A DNA stretch of 56,231 bases, taken from contig JAFTYE010000015.1 in the NCBI GenBank assembly GCA_017464805.1, forward strand, positions 1 through 56,231, read 5' to 3'. Under the pieces are notes generated by a model. That model was not told where the DNA came from. It saw only the letters and a list, made by a program, of their open reading frames with translations, and did no database searches. The position numbers and the translations under genes are program-made. Positions 32,821-42,514 of this stretch are shown here, one piece after another. This DNA is from Clostridia bacterium. Its GTDB lineage: Bacteria > Bacillota > Clostridia > Oscillospirales > CAG-272. Position 1 is the stretch's first letter. Each line of letters begins with the position of its first letter.

Positions 32821-33360
32821 ATGTCTAGAATTGGTAGAGCTCCTATTAACGTGCCCGCAAACGTAACCGTTACCGTTGCTGCAGGCAACGAGGTTACCGT
32901 AAAGGGCCCCCTCGGCACCCTGTCCCACACCTTTGCCGACTGCGTTTCCTTCGCACAGGAAGGTGCTGTCTTGACCGTATCCCGCGCAAGCGACGAGGCA
33001 GAGCATCGTGCCCTGCACGGTCTGTCCCGCACCCTGCTGAACAACATGGTCGTGGGCGTCACCACCGGTTATGCCAAGACCCTCCAGATCAACGGTGTTG
33101 GTTACAGAGCAGAGAAGCAGGGCAAGCGCCTTGTGCTTTCTCTCGGTTACTCCCACCCCGTTTACTTTGAGGAAGGCAACGGCATCACCTTTGAGTTGCC
33201 CGACAATACCACTATCGTGGTAAAGGGCATTGACAAGCAGGTCGTTGGCCAGATTGCTGCCGAGATCCGCGCTAAGAGACCGCCGGAACCCTACCTTGGT
33301 AAGGGTATCCGCTACGTTGGCGAAAAGATCCGCCGCAAGGCCGGTAAGACCGGTAAATAA
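32821..33360 (+). CDS. rplF: Ribosomal protein L6
   Basis: 179 residues from ATG 32821 (MSRIGRAPINVP), after AGGAGGTATAGAATA. VTVKGPLGTLSH and the C-terminal RPPEPYLGKGIRYVGE are diagnostic. Located near the sarcin-ricin loop and the GTPase centre. An upstream extension overlaps rpsH in another frame and is rejected. Confidence 0.98.
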   Translation: MSRIGRAPINVPANVTVTVAAGNEVTVKGPLGTLSHTFADCVSFAQEGAVLTVSRASDEAEHRALHGLSRTLLNNMVVGVTTGYAKTLQINGVGYRAEKQGKRLVLSLGYSHPVYFEEGNGITFELPDNTTIVVKGIDKQVVGQIAAEIRAKRPPEPYLGKGIRYVGEKIRRKAGKTGK

Positions 33361-33378
33361 TGAAAGGAGTGCAGACAA

Positions 33379-33738
33379 ATGGTTAAGAGAATCGATAGCA
33401 ATGCACAGCGTCTTAAAAGACACAAGAGAGTCAGGGCGAAGATCTCCGGCACTCCCGAAATGCCCCGTCTTGCTGTATATCGTTCCAATGCGAACATCTA
33501 TGCACAGATCATTGATGACGTTGCCGGCGTAACGCTTTGTGCAGCTGCCAGCAATGAAAAGGGCTTCGAAGGCATCGGCTCCAACAAGGAAGCTGCCAAG
33601 AAGGTCGGTCTTGCGCTCGCAGAGCGCGCTCTCGCAAAGGGCATCACCGCAGTTGTGTTTGACCGCGGCGGTTATGTCTATCACGGTCGTGTATCGGAGC
33701 TGGCTGCAGGTGCCCGCGAGGGCGGCCTGAAGTTCTGA
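33379..33738 (+). CDS. rplR: Ribosomal protein L18
   Basis: 119 residues. [37 protein letters not shown] and the C-terminal [24 protein letters not shown] are diagnostic. It binds 5S rRNA with L5. A 54-nt spacer follows, with a weak TTTCAAAA/TTTTGAAA stem. Confidence 0.98.
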   Translation: MVKRIDSNAQRLKRHKRVRAKISGTPEMPRLAVYRSNANIYAQIIDDVAGVTLCAAASNEKGFEGIGSNKEAAKKVGLALAERALAKGITAVVFDRGGYVYHGRVSELAAGAREGGLKF

Positions 33739-33792
33739 TTCCGGTTTATACACGGTTTCAAAACTTTTTTGAAATTTTAAGGAGTAAGACAA

Positions 33793-34296
33793 ATGGCAAA
33801 GAATTTTGATCCCGCCACCCTGGATCTGCAGGAAAAGCTGGTTGCTCTCAACCGCGTTTCCAAGACCGTTAAGGGTGGTCGTATCGCTCGCTTTGCGGCT
33901 ATCATGGTTGTCGGCGACGGCAATGGTCATGTAGGCTATGGTCTCGGCAAGGCTGCTGAGGTTCCGGACGCTATTCGCAAGGGTATCGAGGATGCAAAGA
34001 AAAACATGATCGAGGTTTCCCTGAAGGGTACCACGATTCCTCACGAGGTTCTCTCCGAGTTCGGTGCAGGTAAGGTTCTGCTGAAGCCCGCTCCCGAAGG
34101 TACCGGTATCATCGCAGGCCAGACGGTTCGTGCCGTTCTCGAGCTTGCGGGTATCAAGAACATTCGTGCAAAGAGCCTTCGCTCGAGCAACCCTACGAAC
34201 GTGGTAAAGGCCACCTTCGAGGGTCTGCGTATGCTTCGTACGGCTGAAGAAGTTGCTGCTCTGCGCGGTATCAGCGTAGACGCTGTGAAGGGTTAA
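33793..34296 (+). CDS. rpsE: Ribosomal protein S5
   Basis: 167 residues. The fidelity loop is in [47 protein letters not shown] and [16 protein letters not shown] are diagnostic. Residues in this loop give spectinomycin resistance when changed in other species; nothing unusual is seen here. Confidence 0.98.
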   Translation: MAKNFDPATLDLQEKLVALNRVSKTVKGGRIARFAAIMVVGDGNGHVGYGLGKAAEVPDAIRKGIEDAKKNMIEVSLKGTTIPHEVLSEFGAGKVLLKPAPEGTGIIAGQTVRAVLELAGIKNIRAKSLRSSNPTNVVKATFEGLRMLRTAEEVAALRGISVDAVKG

Positions 34297-34309
34297 GGAG
34301 GTCGGAACG

Positions 34310-34489
34310 ATGGAAAAGGTTAAAGTTGTTCTGGTCAAGAGCCTGATCGGTGCTAACCCGAAGCAGAAGGCAACTGCCGCTTCGCTCGGCCTGCGTAAGA
34401 TCGGCGATGTGAACGTTCACGCGAACGACGCCGTCCTTGCCGGCAAGGTTGCGATTATCCGTCACCTTGTCAAGATTGAAACCGTTTAA
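34310..34489 (+). CDS. rpmD: Ribosomal protein L30
   Basis: 59 residues, full length for this small protein. VKVVLVKSLIGANPKQKATAASLGLRKIGD is the diagnostic core. Start follows TAAGGAGGTCGGAACG, 13 nt after rpsE. In its canonical place between rpsE and rplO. Confidence 0.97.
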   Translation: MEKVKVVLVKSLIGANPKQKATAASLGLRKIGDVNVHANDAVLAGKVAIIRHLVKIETV

Positions 34490-34519
34490 GCGGAATACGA
34501 ATTAAGGAGGAAAAACCCA

Positions 34520-34966
34520 ATGAAGCTCCATGAACTTTCTCCCGCAGAAGGCTCCGTAAAGAACGGCTTCCGCAAGGGAAGAGGCCCCGGTTCCGGTAAC
34601 GGAAAGACGGCAGGTAAGGGTCACAAGGGTCAGAATGCCCGTTCCGGCGGCGGTGTGCGCCCCGGCTTCGAAGGCGGTCAGCTCCCGCTGTACAGACGCC
34701 TGCCCAAGAGAGGCTTTTATAACAAATTCGGCAAGAACTACACTCTTGTCAACGTAGAGACCTTGAACAAAAAGTTCGAGGACGGTGCTGTGGTTGACGC
34801 GGCAGCACTGCTTTCTTCCGGTGTTGTGAGCCAGCTTGCTGCTGACGGGATCAAGGTCCTCGGCAGAGGTGAGCTCACCAAAAAACTCACCGTAAAGGCA
34901 GCCATCTTTTCGGCAACCGCTAAAGAAAAGATAGAAGCAGCAGGTGGAAAGACTGAGGTGGTATAA
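34520..34966 (+). CDS. rplO: Ribosomal protein L15
   Basis: 148 residues. [15 protein letters not shown], then [26 protein letters not shown] and [17 protein letters not shown] are diagnostic. Late-assembly 50S protein. Its stop codon directly abuts the secY start. Confidence 0.98.
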   Translation: MKLHELSPAEGSVKNGFRKGRGPGSGNGKTAGKGHKGQNARSGGGVRPGFEGGQLPLYRRLPKRGFYNKFGKNYTLVNVETLNKKFEDGAVVDAAALLSSGVVSQLAADGIKVLGRGELTKKLTVKAAIFSATAKEKIEAAGGKTEVV

Positions 34967-36364
34967 ATGCTTCAGACTTTGAGGAACGCTTTTAAGGTAC
35001 CTGAAATCAGAAACAAGCTTTTGTTTGTCGGCCTGATTCTCATTCTCTACCGTATCGGCGCAGTCATGCCTGTTCCGTTTGTAGATTCTGCTCTCATGAA
35101 CATCTATCTTGAACAACAAGGCAGCGGTTCTATCCTTAACTATCTGAACATTTTGTCCGGTAGTGCGTTCGGCTACGGTACGCTCTTTGCGTTATCCGTA
35201 TCCCCGTATATCACCTCTTCGATCGTGTTGCAGCTGCTCGACGTTGCTTTCCCGAAGTGGTTTGGCGGTCCTACCGCTGATCCCCAGGAAAAGCGCAAGA
35301 AGATGACGGTCTGGACCCGTATCATCACGGTTCTACTTGCCATTATCACCAGCTACGGCTACTACGTCATCATGAAGAACAACGGCGTTCTGGATGCACG
35401 CGGTGAGACCGTGCTCGGCGGTATCGTGATCGTTGTTTGCTACTGCGTTGGCGCGGCTCTCATTATGTGGTTGGCCGAGAAGATCGAGGAAAAGGGTATC
35501 GGTAACGGTATCTCCCTTATCCTTCTTGCCAACATCCTGTCCGGTGTCAGCGGCACCATCAGCAATTTTATCTACGTGATTGAGGAAGGCTTCCACGATC
35601 ACGGTGAAGGTATTGAGTGGGGTCACGCAATCCTGAATATCGTTCTTACGGTGCTTTGCTTGGTTATCATGCTGGCGATCATCGTGTTCGTGATCTGGAT
35701 CACCGGTTCCGAGCGTCGCATCCCCGTCAAGTACGCCAAGCGCGTGGTTGGCCGTAAGATGTACGGCGGTCAGAGTTCGCATCTGCCGCTCAAGATCAAC
35801 ATGTCCGGCGTTATGCCCGTTATCTTCGCAAGCTCGATCATCTCGTTGCCCGCTACCATCATCAGTCTGTGCGGCGCAACCAATCACAGCTTCTGGAAGT
35901 ACGTGTACGCCATATTCAGTCCGCTCTTCGATCCCAATGCGGAATCGACGACTACCTCGTCGGCAAGCTGGTTGAACCTCATTTATATGCTCATCCTGTT
36001 CCTGCTCATTCTCGGGTTCGCTTACTTCTACGTCACGATCAGCTTTGATCCCGTAGAGGTTTCCAACAACCTGCAGAAGCAGGGCGGACAGATTCCCGGT
36101 ATCCGTCAGGGTACTCCCACGGCAGAATACATCAAGCGTATCCTGTCCAAGGTCACGCTGATGGGCGCCTTCTTCCTCTCCTTTATTGCGATCTTCCCGC
36201 CGCTCGTTTCTTGGGTAGCGACGATGGTCGGCAGTGATTTCGCCTTCGCGAGCATCGCGTTCGGCGGTACCTCCCTGCTCATCGTTGTCGGTGTTATTCA
36301 GGAGACTGCAAGAGAGATCGAGGCACAGCTTACCATGCGGAACTACAAGGGCTTTTTGAACTGA
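34967..36364 (+). CDS. secY: Preprotein translocase subunit SecY
   Basis: 465 residues, ten transmembrane segments. It forms the protein-conducting channel of the Sec system with SecE and SecG, which are not in this window. Diagnostic segments: FGYGTLFALSVSPYITSSIVLQLL (TM2 plug side), the cytoplasmic loop GSERRIPVKYAKR, MSGVMPVIFASSI and the ending MRNYKGFLN. A hydrophilic insert near residues 310-325 (PNAESTTTSSA) lies in an outer loop. It would export the secreted proteins of region 1. Confidence 0.98.
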   Translation: MLQTLRNAFKVPEIRNKLLFVGLILILYRIGAVMPVPFVDSALMNIYLEQQGSGSILNYLNILSGSAFGYGTLFALSVSPYITSSIVLQLLDVAFPKWFGGPTADPQEKRKKMTVWTRIITVLLAIITSYGYYVIMKNNGVLDARGETVLGGIVIVVCYCVGAALIMWLAEKIEEKGIGNGISLILLANILSGVSGTISNFIYVIEEGFHDHGEGIEWGHAILNIVLTVLCLVIMLAIIVFVIWITGSERRIPVKYAKRVVGRKMYGGQSSHLPLKINMSGVMPVIFASSIISLPATIISLCGATNHSFWKYVYAIFSPLFDPNAESTTTSSASWLNLIYMLILFLLILGFAYFYVTISFDPVEVSNNLQKQGGQIPGIRQGTPTAEYIKRILSKVTLMGAFFLSFIAIFPPLVSWVATMVGSDFAFASIAFGGTSLLIVVGVIQETAREIEAQLTMRNYKGFLN

Positions 36365-36383
36365 TACACAGGGAGAAAAGAAC

Positions 36384-37022
36384 ATGAAAATCATTTTTCT
36401 GGGTGCTCCCGGAGCTGGGAAAGGCACGCAAGCAGAAATCGTATCCGAGCGTCTCGGCATTCCCACCATCTCGACCGGTGCCATCATTCGTGGCGCGATC
36501 AAAAGCGGTACGGAAATGGGACTTGCCGCCAAAAAGTACACCGATGCAGGTGCACTTGTGCCTGACGAGGTGGTCATCGGCATCATCCGCGAGCGTCTTG
36601 CGGAGCCCGATTGCGAGAACGGCTATATTTTAGACGGCTTCCCGCGCACGGTTCCTCAAGCAGAGGCTCTTGACGTCATGGGCGTGAAGATGGATGCCGT
36701 GATCAGCTTGGAGGTTGCGGACGATAAGATCGTAGAGCGTATGAGCGGCCGTCGCGTTTGTGATAAATGCGGTGCGTCTTATCACGTTCTCTACAATCCG
36801 TCGGCAAAGGGTACGACATGCGATAAGTGCGGCAATGAGCTTTCCATCCGTCGCGATGACGCACCCGAGGTGGTCAAAAGCCGCCTGGCAGTTTATCATG
36901 AATCGACCGAACCCCTCAAAGATTTCTATGCCAAAAAGGGCGTTCTTCGCTTGGTAGAAGGGCAGGAGAAATTGGAGGATACCACGGCACTGACGCTTGC
37001 GGCACTGGAGGCGAGTAAATGA
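36384..37022 (+). CDS. adk: Adenylate kinase
   Basis: 212 residues. P-loop GAPGAGKGTQAE (7-18), NMP site ISTGAIIR, LDGFPRT (~81-87), and the LID with two zinc pairs CDKC (~131-134) and CDKC (~151-154), typical of Gram-positive enzymes. It interconverts ATP, ADP and AMP. Ends in an ATGA overlap with map. Confidence 0.98.
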   Translation: MKIIFLGAPGAGKGTQAEIVSERLGIPTISTGAIIRGAIKSGTEMGLAAKKYTDAGALVPDEVVIGIIRERLAEPDCENGYILDGFPRTVPQAEALDVMGVKMDAVISLEVADDKIVERMSGRRVCDKCGASYHVLYNPSAKGTTCDKCGNELSIRRDDAPEVVKSRLAVYHESTEPLKDFYAKKGVLRLVEGQEKLEDTTALTLAALEASK

Positions 37023-37777
37023 TCTCGCTCAAAACGCCCGAGCAGCTTCGCCATATGCGCGAGGCGGGCAAAATAACCGCCGAGGTGCTCCTGTACGCGA
37101 AAAGCATCCTGCGGGACGGTATGTCCACGCTGGAGCTGGATCACAAGATCCGCGCGTTTATTGAGCATCACGGCGGCAAGCCCTCCTTCCTCGGCTACGG
37201 CGGATTTCCCGGAAGTGCCTGCATCAGCCTCAACGATGAGGTCATCCACGGCATCCCATCAAGCAAACGCATTATCCGCGATGGGGATCTTGTAAAAGTG
37301 GATGTTGGTGTCACCTACCGCGGCTATATAGGTGATAGTGCCCGAACCTTCGGGGTCGGGGAAATCAGTGAGCAGGCAAAGCAGTTGATCGAGGCAACGC
37401 GCGACTCCTTCTTCAAAGGAATGGAGGCCGCCGTTTCGGGCAATCGCATCGGGGATATCGGCCATGCAGTGGAATCTCGCGTCACCGCCGCAGGCTATTC
37501 GGTGGTGCGACAGTACGTGGGTCATGGCGTAGGCCGTGAGCTGCATGAGGAGCCTGAGGTTCCCAACTACGGCACACCGGGGCGAGGCGCACGCCTGTAT
37601 CCCGGTATGACGTTGGCAATCGAGCCGATGGTCAACGTAGGCAAGGCAGAAGTACGTGTCCTCTCGGACGGATGGACAGTCGTCACAAAGGACGGCTCGC
37701 TATCCGCACACTACGAGAATACGATCGTCATCACCGATAACGGTCCAATGATTTTAACCGATGCATCCGCAGGCTAA
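37019..37777 (+). CDS. map: Methionine aminopeptidase, type I
   Basis: 252 residues. It removes the N-terminal Met from new proteins. Metal ligands appear in KVDVGVTYRGYIGDSARTF (two Asp), VGHGVGRELHEEPEVPNYG (His), LAIEPMV (Glu) and AHYENTIVIT (Glu). No zinc-finger N-terminal extension. Overlaps adk by 4 nt and precedes infA by 9 nt. Confidence 0.98.
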   Translation: MISLKTPEQLRHMREAGKITAEVLLYAKSILRDGMSTLELDHKIRAFIEHHGGKPSFLGYGGFPGSACISLNDEVIHGIPSSKRIIRDGDLVKVDVGVTYRGYIGDSARTFGVGEISEQAKQLIEATRDSFFKGMEAAVSGNRIGDIGHAVESRVTAAGYSVVRQYVGHGVGRELHEEPEVPNYGTPGRGARLYPGMTLAIEPMVNVGKAEVRVLSDGWTVVTKDGSLSAHYENTIVITDNGPMILTDASAG

Positions 37778-37786
37778 GGAGGAACT

Positions 37787-38005
37787 ATGCCAAAGGACGA
37801 CGTGATTGAATTTGAAGGCGTAGTTGTGGAGGCTCTCCCCAACACCGTTTTCAAGGTAAAGCTCCCCAATGGGCACATTGTGACTGCCCACATTTCGGGT
37901 AAGCTTCGTATGAACTATATCAAGATTCTCCCCGGTGATACCGTAACCGTTGAGGTGTCGGTCTACGACCTGACCAAGGGACGCATCACCTGGAGAAAAA
38001 AGTAA
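37787..38005 (+). CDS. infA: Translation initiation factor IF-1
   Basis: 72 residues, a single OB fold. [28 protein letters not shown] and [27 protein letters not shown] are diagnostic. It blocks the A site during initiation. The ribosome binding site is AAGGAGG. Confidence 0.98.
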   Translation: MPKDDVIEFEGVVVEALPNTVFKVKLPNGHIVTAHISGKLRMNYIKILPGDTVTVEVSVYDLTKGRITWRKK

Positions 38006-38033
38006 TTTTATCTTTGAAAGGAAAGGTAAGCAC

Positions 38034-38147
38034 ATGAAAGTCAGACCTTCCGTTAAGAAAATCTGTGAAAAGTGCAAGATCATCAAAAGAAAAGGCACAG
38101 TCATGGTTATCTGTGAGAATCCCAAGCACAAGCAGAGACAGGGCTGA
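38034..38147 (+). CDS. rpmJ: Ribosomal protein L36, zinc-binding type
   Basis: 37 residues: [21 protein letters not shown], then [17 protein letters not shown], a further Cys and a His make the zinc site of the C+ form. Ribosome binding site GAAAGGAAAGG. Canonical place between infA and rpsM. Confidence 0.97.
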   Translation: MKVRPSVKKICEKCKIIKRKGTVMVICENPKHKQRQG

Positions 38148-38220
38148 TTTCCTTTCGGGTGACATGCAACGACCGCTGTCAAGGACAGTGAATTATGAAA
38201 ATAAGGAGTGAAATATCCAT

Positions 38221-38589
38221 ATGGCTCGTATAGCAGGTGTTGATATTCCGAACCTCAAGCGTGTAGAGATCGCACTGACCTACATCTACGGAATCGGCCG
38301 CAAAAGCGCGCAGGACATCCTGGCAAAGACCGGTATCAATCCCGATACCCGTGCTAAGGATCTGACCGAGCAGGAAGTGGCTCTGCTCCGTGATGAAATC
38401 GAGGCAAATTACACTGTGGAGGGTGACCTTCGCCGTAACGTTGCCCTGAACATCAAGAGAATGGTAGAGGTGAACTGCTACCGCGGCATTCGCCATCGTA
38501 AAGGCCTGCCGGTAAGAGGTCAACGCACCAAGACCAACGCAAGAACCAGAAAAGGTCCTGCAAAGACCATCGCAAATAAGAAGAAGTAA
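38221..38589 (+). CDS. rpsM: Ribosomal protein S13
   Basis: 122 residues. [25 protein letters not shown] at the start and [27 protein letters not shown] at the end are diagnostic. It contacts the P-site tRNA and forms bridges to the 50S. First gene of the alpha part. Confidence 0.98.
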   Translation: MARIAGVDIPNLKRVEIALTYIYGIGRKSAQDILAKTGINPDTRAKDLTEQEVALLRDEIEANYTVEGDLRRNVALNIKRMVEVNCYRGIRHRKGLPVRGQRTKTNARTRKGPAKTIANKKK

Positions 38590-38601
38590 GGAGGGAGAGT
38601 C

Positions 38602-38991
38602 ATGGCTACGCAGAAAGTTGTTAAAAAGCGCCGCGAGCGCAAGAACGTGGAGAAGGGCGCCGCACATATTCGTGCAACCTTCAACAACACCATCGTTACC
38701 ATCACCGATATGGCCGGTAACGCTATTTCCTGGGCATCTGCCGGCGAGCTCGGCTTCAAGGGCTCGAGAAAGTCTACTCCCTATGCGGCACAGACCGCTG
38801 CTGAGCAGGCTGCACGCCTGGCAATCGAACACGGCATGAAGACCGTTGAAGTTTATGTGAAGGGCCCCGGTGCAGGTCGTGAATCTGCCATCCGCGCTCT
38901 CGCTACCGCCGGTCTGAACATTACGCTGATTCGGGACGTAACCCCCATTCCGCACAACGGTTGTCGTCCTCCGAAGCGCCGCCGCGTTTAA
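38602..38991 (+). CDS. rpsK: Ribosomal protein S11
   Basis: 129 residues. [34 protein letters not shown] and the ending [15 protein letters not shown] are diagnostic. It lies on the 30S platform near the mRNA exit. 12 nt after rpsM. Confidence 0.98.
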   Translation: MATQKVVKKRRERKNVEKGAAHIRATFNNTIVTITDMAGNAISWASAGELGFKGSRKSTPYAAQTAAEQAARLAIEHGMKTVEVYVKGPGAGRESAIRALATAGLNITLIRDVTPIPHNGCRPPKRRRV

Positions 38992-39013
38992 TTTTAGAGG
39001 AGGTTAAAGAACT

Positions 39014-39640
39014 ATGGCAAGATATACTGGACCGAGCTGCAAGCTCTGCCGCAGAGAAGGCTGCAAGCTGTTTCTGAAAGGCGAGCGTTGCACCTCCGGT
39101 AAATGTGCATTTGATCACAGAAGCACTGCCCCCGGCCAGCACGGCGCAGCCCGTAAGAAGGTCGGTGAATACGGCATGCACATGCGTGAAAAGCAGAAGG
39201 CACGTCGTTACTACGGGGTTCTCGAGGGTCAGTTCAAGAGATACTTCGAGATGGCCGAAAAGATGGAAGGCATGACCGGTGCAAACCTGTTCGCCATCCT
39301 CGAGTCCCGTCTGGATAACGTTGTTTACAGAATGGGTTTGGCTGCCAGCCGTAAGGAAGCTCGTCAGCTCGTTCTGCACGCGCACTTCACCCTCAACGGT
39401 AAAAAGGTAACCATTCCTTCTTTGCTCGTGAAGGCAGGCGATGTGGTCGCTGTGAAGGAGGCATCCCGCGACAGCGAGAAGATCAAGGCTCTCTCCGAGG
39501 GTATGGCTACCCACGTAGCTCCCAAGTGGCTTGACGTGAATGCCGCAGACCTCGCTGCAAAGGTGCTGACCGCTCCTACCAGAGAAGACGTCGACTTCCC
39601 GTTCACCGAGCAGCTGATCGTCGAGTTCTATTCCAAGTAA
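39014..39640 (+). CDS. rpsD: Ribosomal protein S4, zinc-binding type
   Basis: 208 residues. The N-terminus [25 protein letters not shown] has four Cys of the C+ zinc form. The S4 RNA-binding domain is [36 protein letters not shown]. It starts 30S assembly; in many bacteria it also represses its own operon. A 135-nt spacer without a clear promoter follows. Confidence 0.98.
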   Translation: MARYTGPSCKLCRREGCKLFLKGERCTSGKCAFDHRSTAPGQHGAARKKVGEYGMHMREKQKARRYYGVLEGQFKRYFEMAEKMEGMTGANLFAILESRLDNVVYRMGLAASRKEARQLVLHAHFTLNGKKVTIPSLLVKAGDVVAVKEASRDSEKIKALSEGMATHVAPKWLDVNAADLAAKVLTAPTREDVDFPFTEQLIVEFYSK

Positions 39641-39775
39641 TGCCCCTCCGTTCGCCGTGCGGCGGCGGAAGGTGCATTGCTTGACGCTCCGATCGGCGAA
39701 ATACGCAAATGGTACGGTTTTGTGTTCCTTTTAGGAAGCAAGTTTCCCACATTTTCATATTAGGAGGATTCTAAA

Positions 39776-40750
39776 ATGATTGAAATAGAGAAGCCCAATA
39801 TCACGACCGCCATGCAGAGTGAGGACGGTGCAGAGGGCGAGTTCGTTGTCGAGCCTCTTGAGCGTGGCTACGGCACGACCCTCGGTAACTCCCTGCGTCG
39901 TATCCTGCTCAGCTCGCTTCCCGGTTATGCAGCAACCTCGATCAAGATCGATGGCGTGATCCACGAGATCAGCTCGGTTGACGGCGTCAAAGAGGATGTT
40001 CCGGAGATCGTTTTGAACGTCAAGGGCATCATCGCCAAGCTGCATACCAACACCCCCAAAACGGTTGTTATCGACGTAACGGGTCCTTGCACCGTTACCG
40101 CTGGGGATATCACCCCCGATGCGGACATTGAGATTCTCAATCCCGCAAAGCATATCGCTACGGTAAGCGCCAATTCCCGTTTTTACATGGAGCTGACCTT
40201 CGGCAGCGGCCGCGGTTACGTATCGGCTGATAAGAATAAGCAGGCATACGTTTCAACCATCGGCGCAGGCGTCGGTGCTCCCGTCGGTATGATCTTCGTG
40301 GATTCCATCTTCACCCCTGTTTACAAGGTGGAGTATAAGGTGGAAAACACCCGTGTCGGCAACATCACCGACTACGATAAGCTCACGATGAAGGTGCTCA
40401 CCAACGGAACCCTTTCCGCAAAAGAGGCACTTTCGCTCGGCGCCAAGATTCTCAACGAGCATCTCAACCTGTTTGTAGACATGTCCGACGAAGCCAAGAA
40501 GGCAGAGATCATGGTCGAACGGGAAGAGACGAAGAAGGAAAAGGTCCTTGAGATGACCATTGAGGAACTTGACCTGTCGGTTCGTAGCTTCAACTGCTTG
40601 AAGCGTGCCGGCATTGATAACGTCGAAGATCTGATCAACCGCACCGAGGAAGATATGATCAAGGTCAGAAACCTCGGTAGAAAGTCTCTCGAAGAAGTTA
40701 TCGGCAAACTCCACTCGCTCGGTCTCGGCCTGAAAAAGTCCGAAGAGTGA
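39776..40750 (+). CDS. rpoA: RNA polymerase alpha subunit
   Basis: 324 residues. The N-terminal dimerisation domain has [28 protein letters not shown]; the C-terminal domain (from ~245) has [28 protein letters not shown] and [20 protein letters not shown], which bind UP elements and activators. Ribosome binding site AGGAGG. Confidence 0.98.
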   Translation: MIEIEKPNITTAMQSEDGAEGEFVVEPLERGYGTTLGNSLRRILLSSLPGYAATSIKIDGVIHEISSVDGVKEDVPEIVLNVKGIIAKLHTNTPKTVVIDVTGPCTVTAGDITPDADIEILNPAKHIATVSANSRFYMELTFGSGRGYVSADKNKQAYVSTIGAGVGAPVGMIFVDSIFTPVYKVEYKVENTRVGNITDYDKLTMKVLTNGTLSAKEALSLGAKILNEHLNLFVDMSDEAKKAEIMVEREETKKEKVLEMTIEELDLSVRSFNCLKRAGIDNVEDLINRTEEDMIKVRNLGRKSLEEVIGKLHSLGLGLKKSEE

Positions 40751-40780
40751 TTGGGAGAATACGAATAGGAGGTAAAGAAT

Positions 40781-41266
40781 ATGCCCGGAACCAGAAAACT
40801 CGGCAGAAAAACTGCGCATAGAATGCTTATGCTCAGAGGTCTTGTGACCTACCTGCTTGAAAACGGCAAGATCGAAACGACGCTCACCCGTGCAAAAGAG
40901 GTAAGCGCCCTTGCCGATCAGATGATTACCCTTGGTAAGAAAGGCACCCTAGCGGCTCGCCGCGAGGCTCTCGCTTTCATCACAAAAGAAGCGGTCGTAA
41001 AGAAGGTTTTTGATCAGCTGGCAACCGTTTACGAAGCAAAGAACGGCGGCTATACGCAGATCTACAAACTTGGCCCGCGTCGCGGCGACGGTGCTGATAT
41101 GGCCCTGATCCGTCTTGTCCCCGTTGTAGAGGAGAAGAAGGAGGAAGCTCCCGCTCCCAAGGCCAAGAAGGCAACCAAGAAAGCAGCTGCCAAAAAGGAA
41201 GCACCCGTAGAGGAGGCTCCCACAGCAGAAGCGGCTCCCGTAGAGGAAGCACCTGCCGAGGCGTAA
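40781..41266 (+). CDS. rplQ: Ribosomal protein L17 with Ala/Lys/Glu-rich extension
   Basis: 161 residues, about 40 longer than the usual ~115-125. The conserved part is complete ([23 protein letters not shown] through [19 protein letters not shown]). Residues ~116-161 are low complexity, alternating [12 protein letters not shown] stretches and EEAP repeats. Such tails occur in scattered lineages and are likely disordered. Last gene of the supercluster. Confidence 0.97.
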   Translation: MPGTRKLGRKTAHRMLMLRGLVTYLLENGKIETTLTRAKEVSALADQMITLGKKGTLAARREALAFITKEAVVKKVFDQLATVYEAKNGGYTQIYKLGPRRGDGADMALIRLVPVVEEKKEEAPAPKAKKATKKAAAKKEAPVEEAPTAEAAPVEEAPAEA

Positions 41267-41274
41267 GCTCACCA

Positions 41275-41318
41275 AAAAGACTGCAACAGACTTTGTCTGT
41301 TGCGGTCTTTTGCTTTTT
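41275..41318 (+). terminator. Terminator of the ribosomal supercluster
   Basis: AAAAGACTGCAACAGA pairs with TCTGTTGCGGTCTTTT (one T-G) around CTTTG, followed by GCTTTTTT. Confidence 0.9.
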
Positions 41319-41321
41319 TGC

Positions 41322-41350
41322 TTGACTTTGACGCGAAAGTAGTATACAAT
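41322..41350 (+). promoter_or_regulatory. Promoter of the peptidase-capA-birA unit
   Basis: TTGACT, 17-nt spacer, TACAAT, 27 nt before the start codon. Confidence 0.85.
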
Positions 41351-41376
41351 AGTGATATCAAAACAAGAGGTGTGCT

Positions 41377-42513
41377 ATGCTTCAAAACCTTGTAACGTTT
41401 ATCCAAGAAAATATGTCCGCGCTTCGCGCCACGCTCAAGGAGCTTTGCCTCATCCCCGCGCCCTCCCTCTTTGAGGACGTGCGCGCGGCCTATTGCAAGG
41501 CTTGGCTGGAAGGCATCGGTGCCAAGGGCGTTTATATCGACGAAGCCAAGAACGTGATCTATCCTCATAACTGTGAGGGGAGCTCCGCAATCACGGTGGT
41601 GGTCGCCCATACCGATACCGTTTTCCCTGACCGTGAGCCGATGCCCTATCGCGAGGAAAACGGCCGTATTTATTGCCCCGGTGTGGGAGACGATACTGCT
41701 TCGCTCGTTGTGATGATGTATGCGGTCAAATATATGCTCGAAAATGATATCCGTCCCGCAGGGGGTATTCTGTTCGTTGCCAACTCCTGCGAGGAGGGGC
41801 TTGGCAATCTGCTTGGCACCCGAACGGTGATGCAGGCATACAAGGGGCGTGTGCGGCAGTTTGTTTCGCTCGATTCTCACATTCTGCAAATTGCCGATAC
41901 CTGCGTCGGATCTCACCGCTATGAGGTCGAGACCTTGACCGAGGGCGGTCATTCTTATCTGGATTTTGGTAACCGCAGTGCCATGCTCTCGCTTGCGGAA
42001 ATGATCTCGGCCATCTATGCCATCCCGATCCCGCAAAAGGAAGGGAAGAAGACCACCGTCAATGTGGGAATCGTGGAAAGCGGCACGTCGGTCAACACCA
42101 TTCCGCAGAGTGCCAAAATGCTGTGCGAATACCGCTCGGACGATGTGGAAGCCCTTACCTACATGGAAGGTCAGTTCGCCCGCATCTTTGCCGAGGCCGA
42201 CTGTGAGCATACCCGCGTGCGTGTGACACGCGTGGGCGATCGCCCCTGTGCGGGCAAGGTGAACGTGGCAGAGCTTGATCGCCTGCGTAACACCTGCCGC
42301 ACGTTGATCGAGGAGATCACGGGCGGTTCCGTTGAGTTTGAATCCTCTTCTACCGACTGTAACATTCCGCTTTCACTCGGCATCCCCGCCATCTGCATCG
42401 GTGTGTATGACGGTGGCGGAACGCACACGAGAGAAGAATACATCGAAGCGGCATCCCTGCCCACTGGTCTGGCGATCGCCGTCAAAGCACTTTGCAAGCT
42501 GACAGAGGTGTGA
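41377..42513 (+). CDS. M20 family metallopeptidase
   Basis: 378 residues, no signal peptide. Zinc-site motifs in order: VAHTDTVF (~74-81), CPGVGDDTASLV (~105-116), NSCEEGLGN (~140-148, catalytic and metal Glu) and GTHTREEY near the C-terminus (last His ligand). The lid/dimerisation domain lies in between. Relatives cleave di- or tripeptides or deacylate amino acids. The substrate is not evident. It is the first gene of a tight three-gene unit. Confidence 0.88.
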   Translation: MLQNLVTFIQENMSALRATLKELCLIPAPSLFEDVRAAYCKAWLEGIGAKGVYIDEAKNVIYPHNCEGSSAITVVVAHTDTVFPDREPMPYREENGRIYCPGVGDDTASLVVMMYAVKYMLENDIRPAGGILFVANSCEEGLGNLLGTRTVMQAYKGRVRQFVSLDSHILQIADTCVGSHRYEVETLTEGGHSYLDFGNRSAMLSLAEMISAIYAIPIPQKEGKKTTVNVGIVESGTSVNTIPQSAKMLCEYRSDDVEALTYMEGQFARIFAEADCEHTRVRVTRVGDRPCAGKVNVAELDRLRNTCRTLIEEITGGSVEFESSSTDCNIPLSLGIPAICIGVYDGGGTHTREEYIEAASLPTGLAIAVKALCKLTEV

Positions 42514-42514
42514 T

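Noticed and set aside
32737-34338. 533-codon open frame on the minus strand across rplF-rplR-rpsE
   Set aside because: Antisense to highly conserved ribosomal protein genes; no family features.
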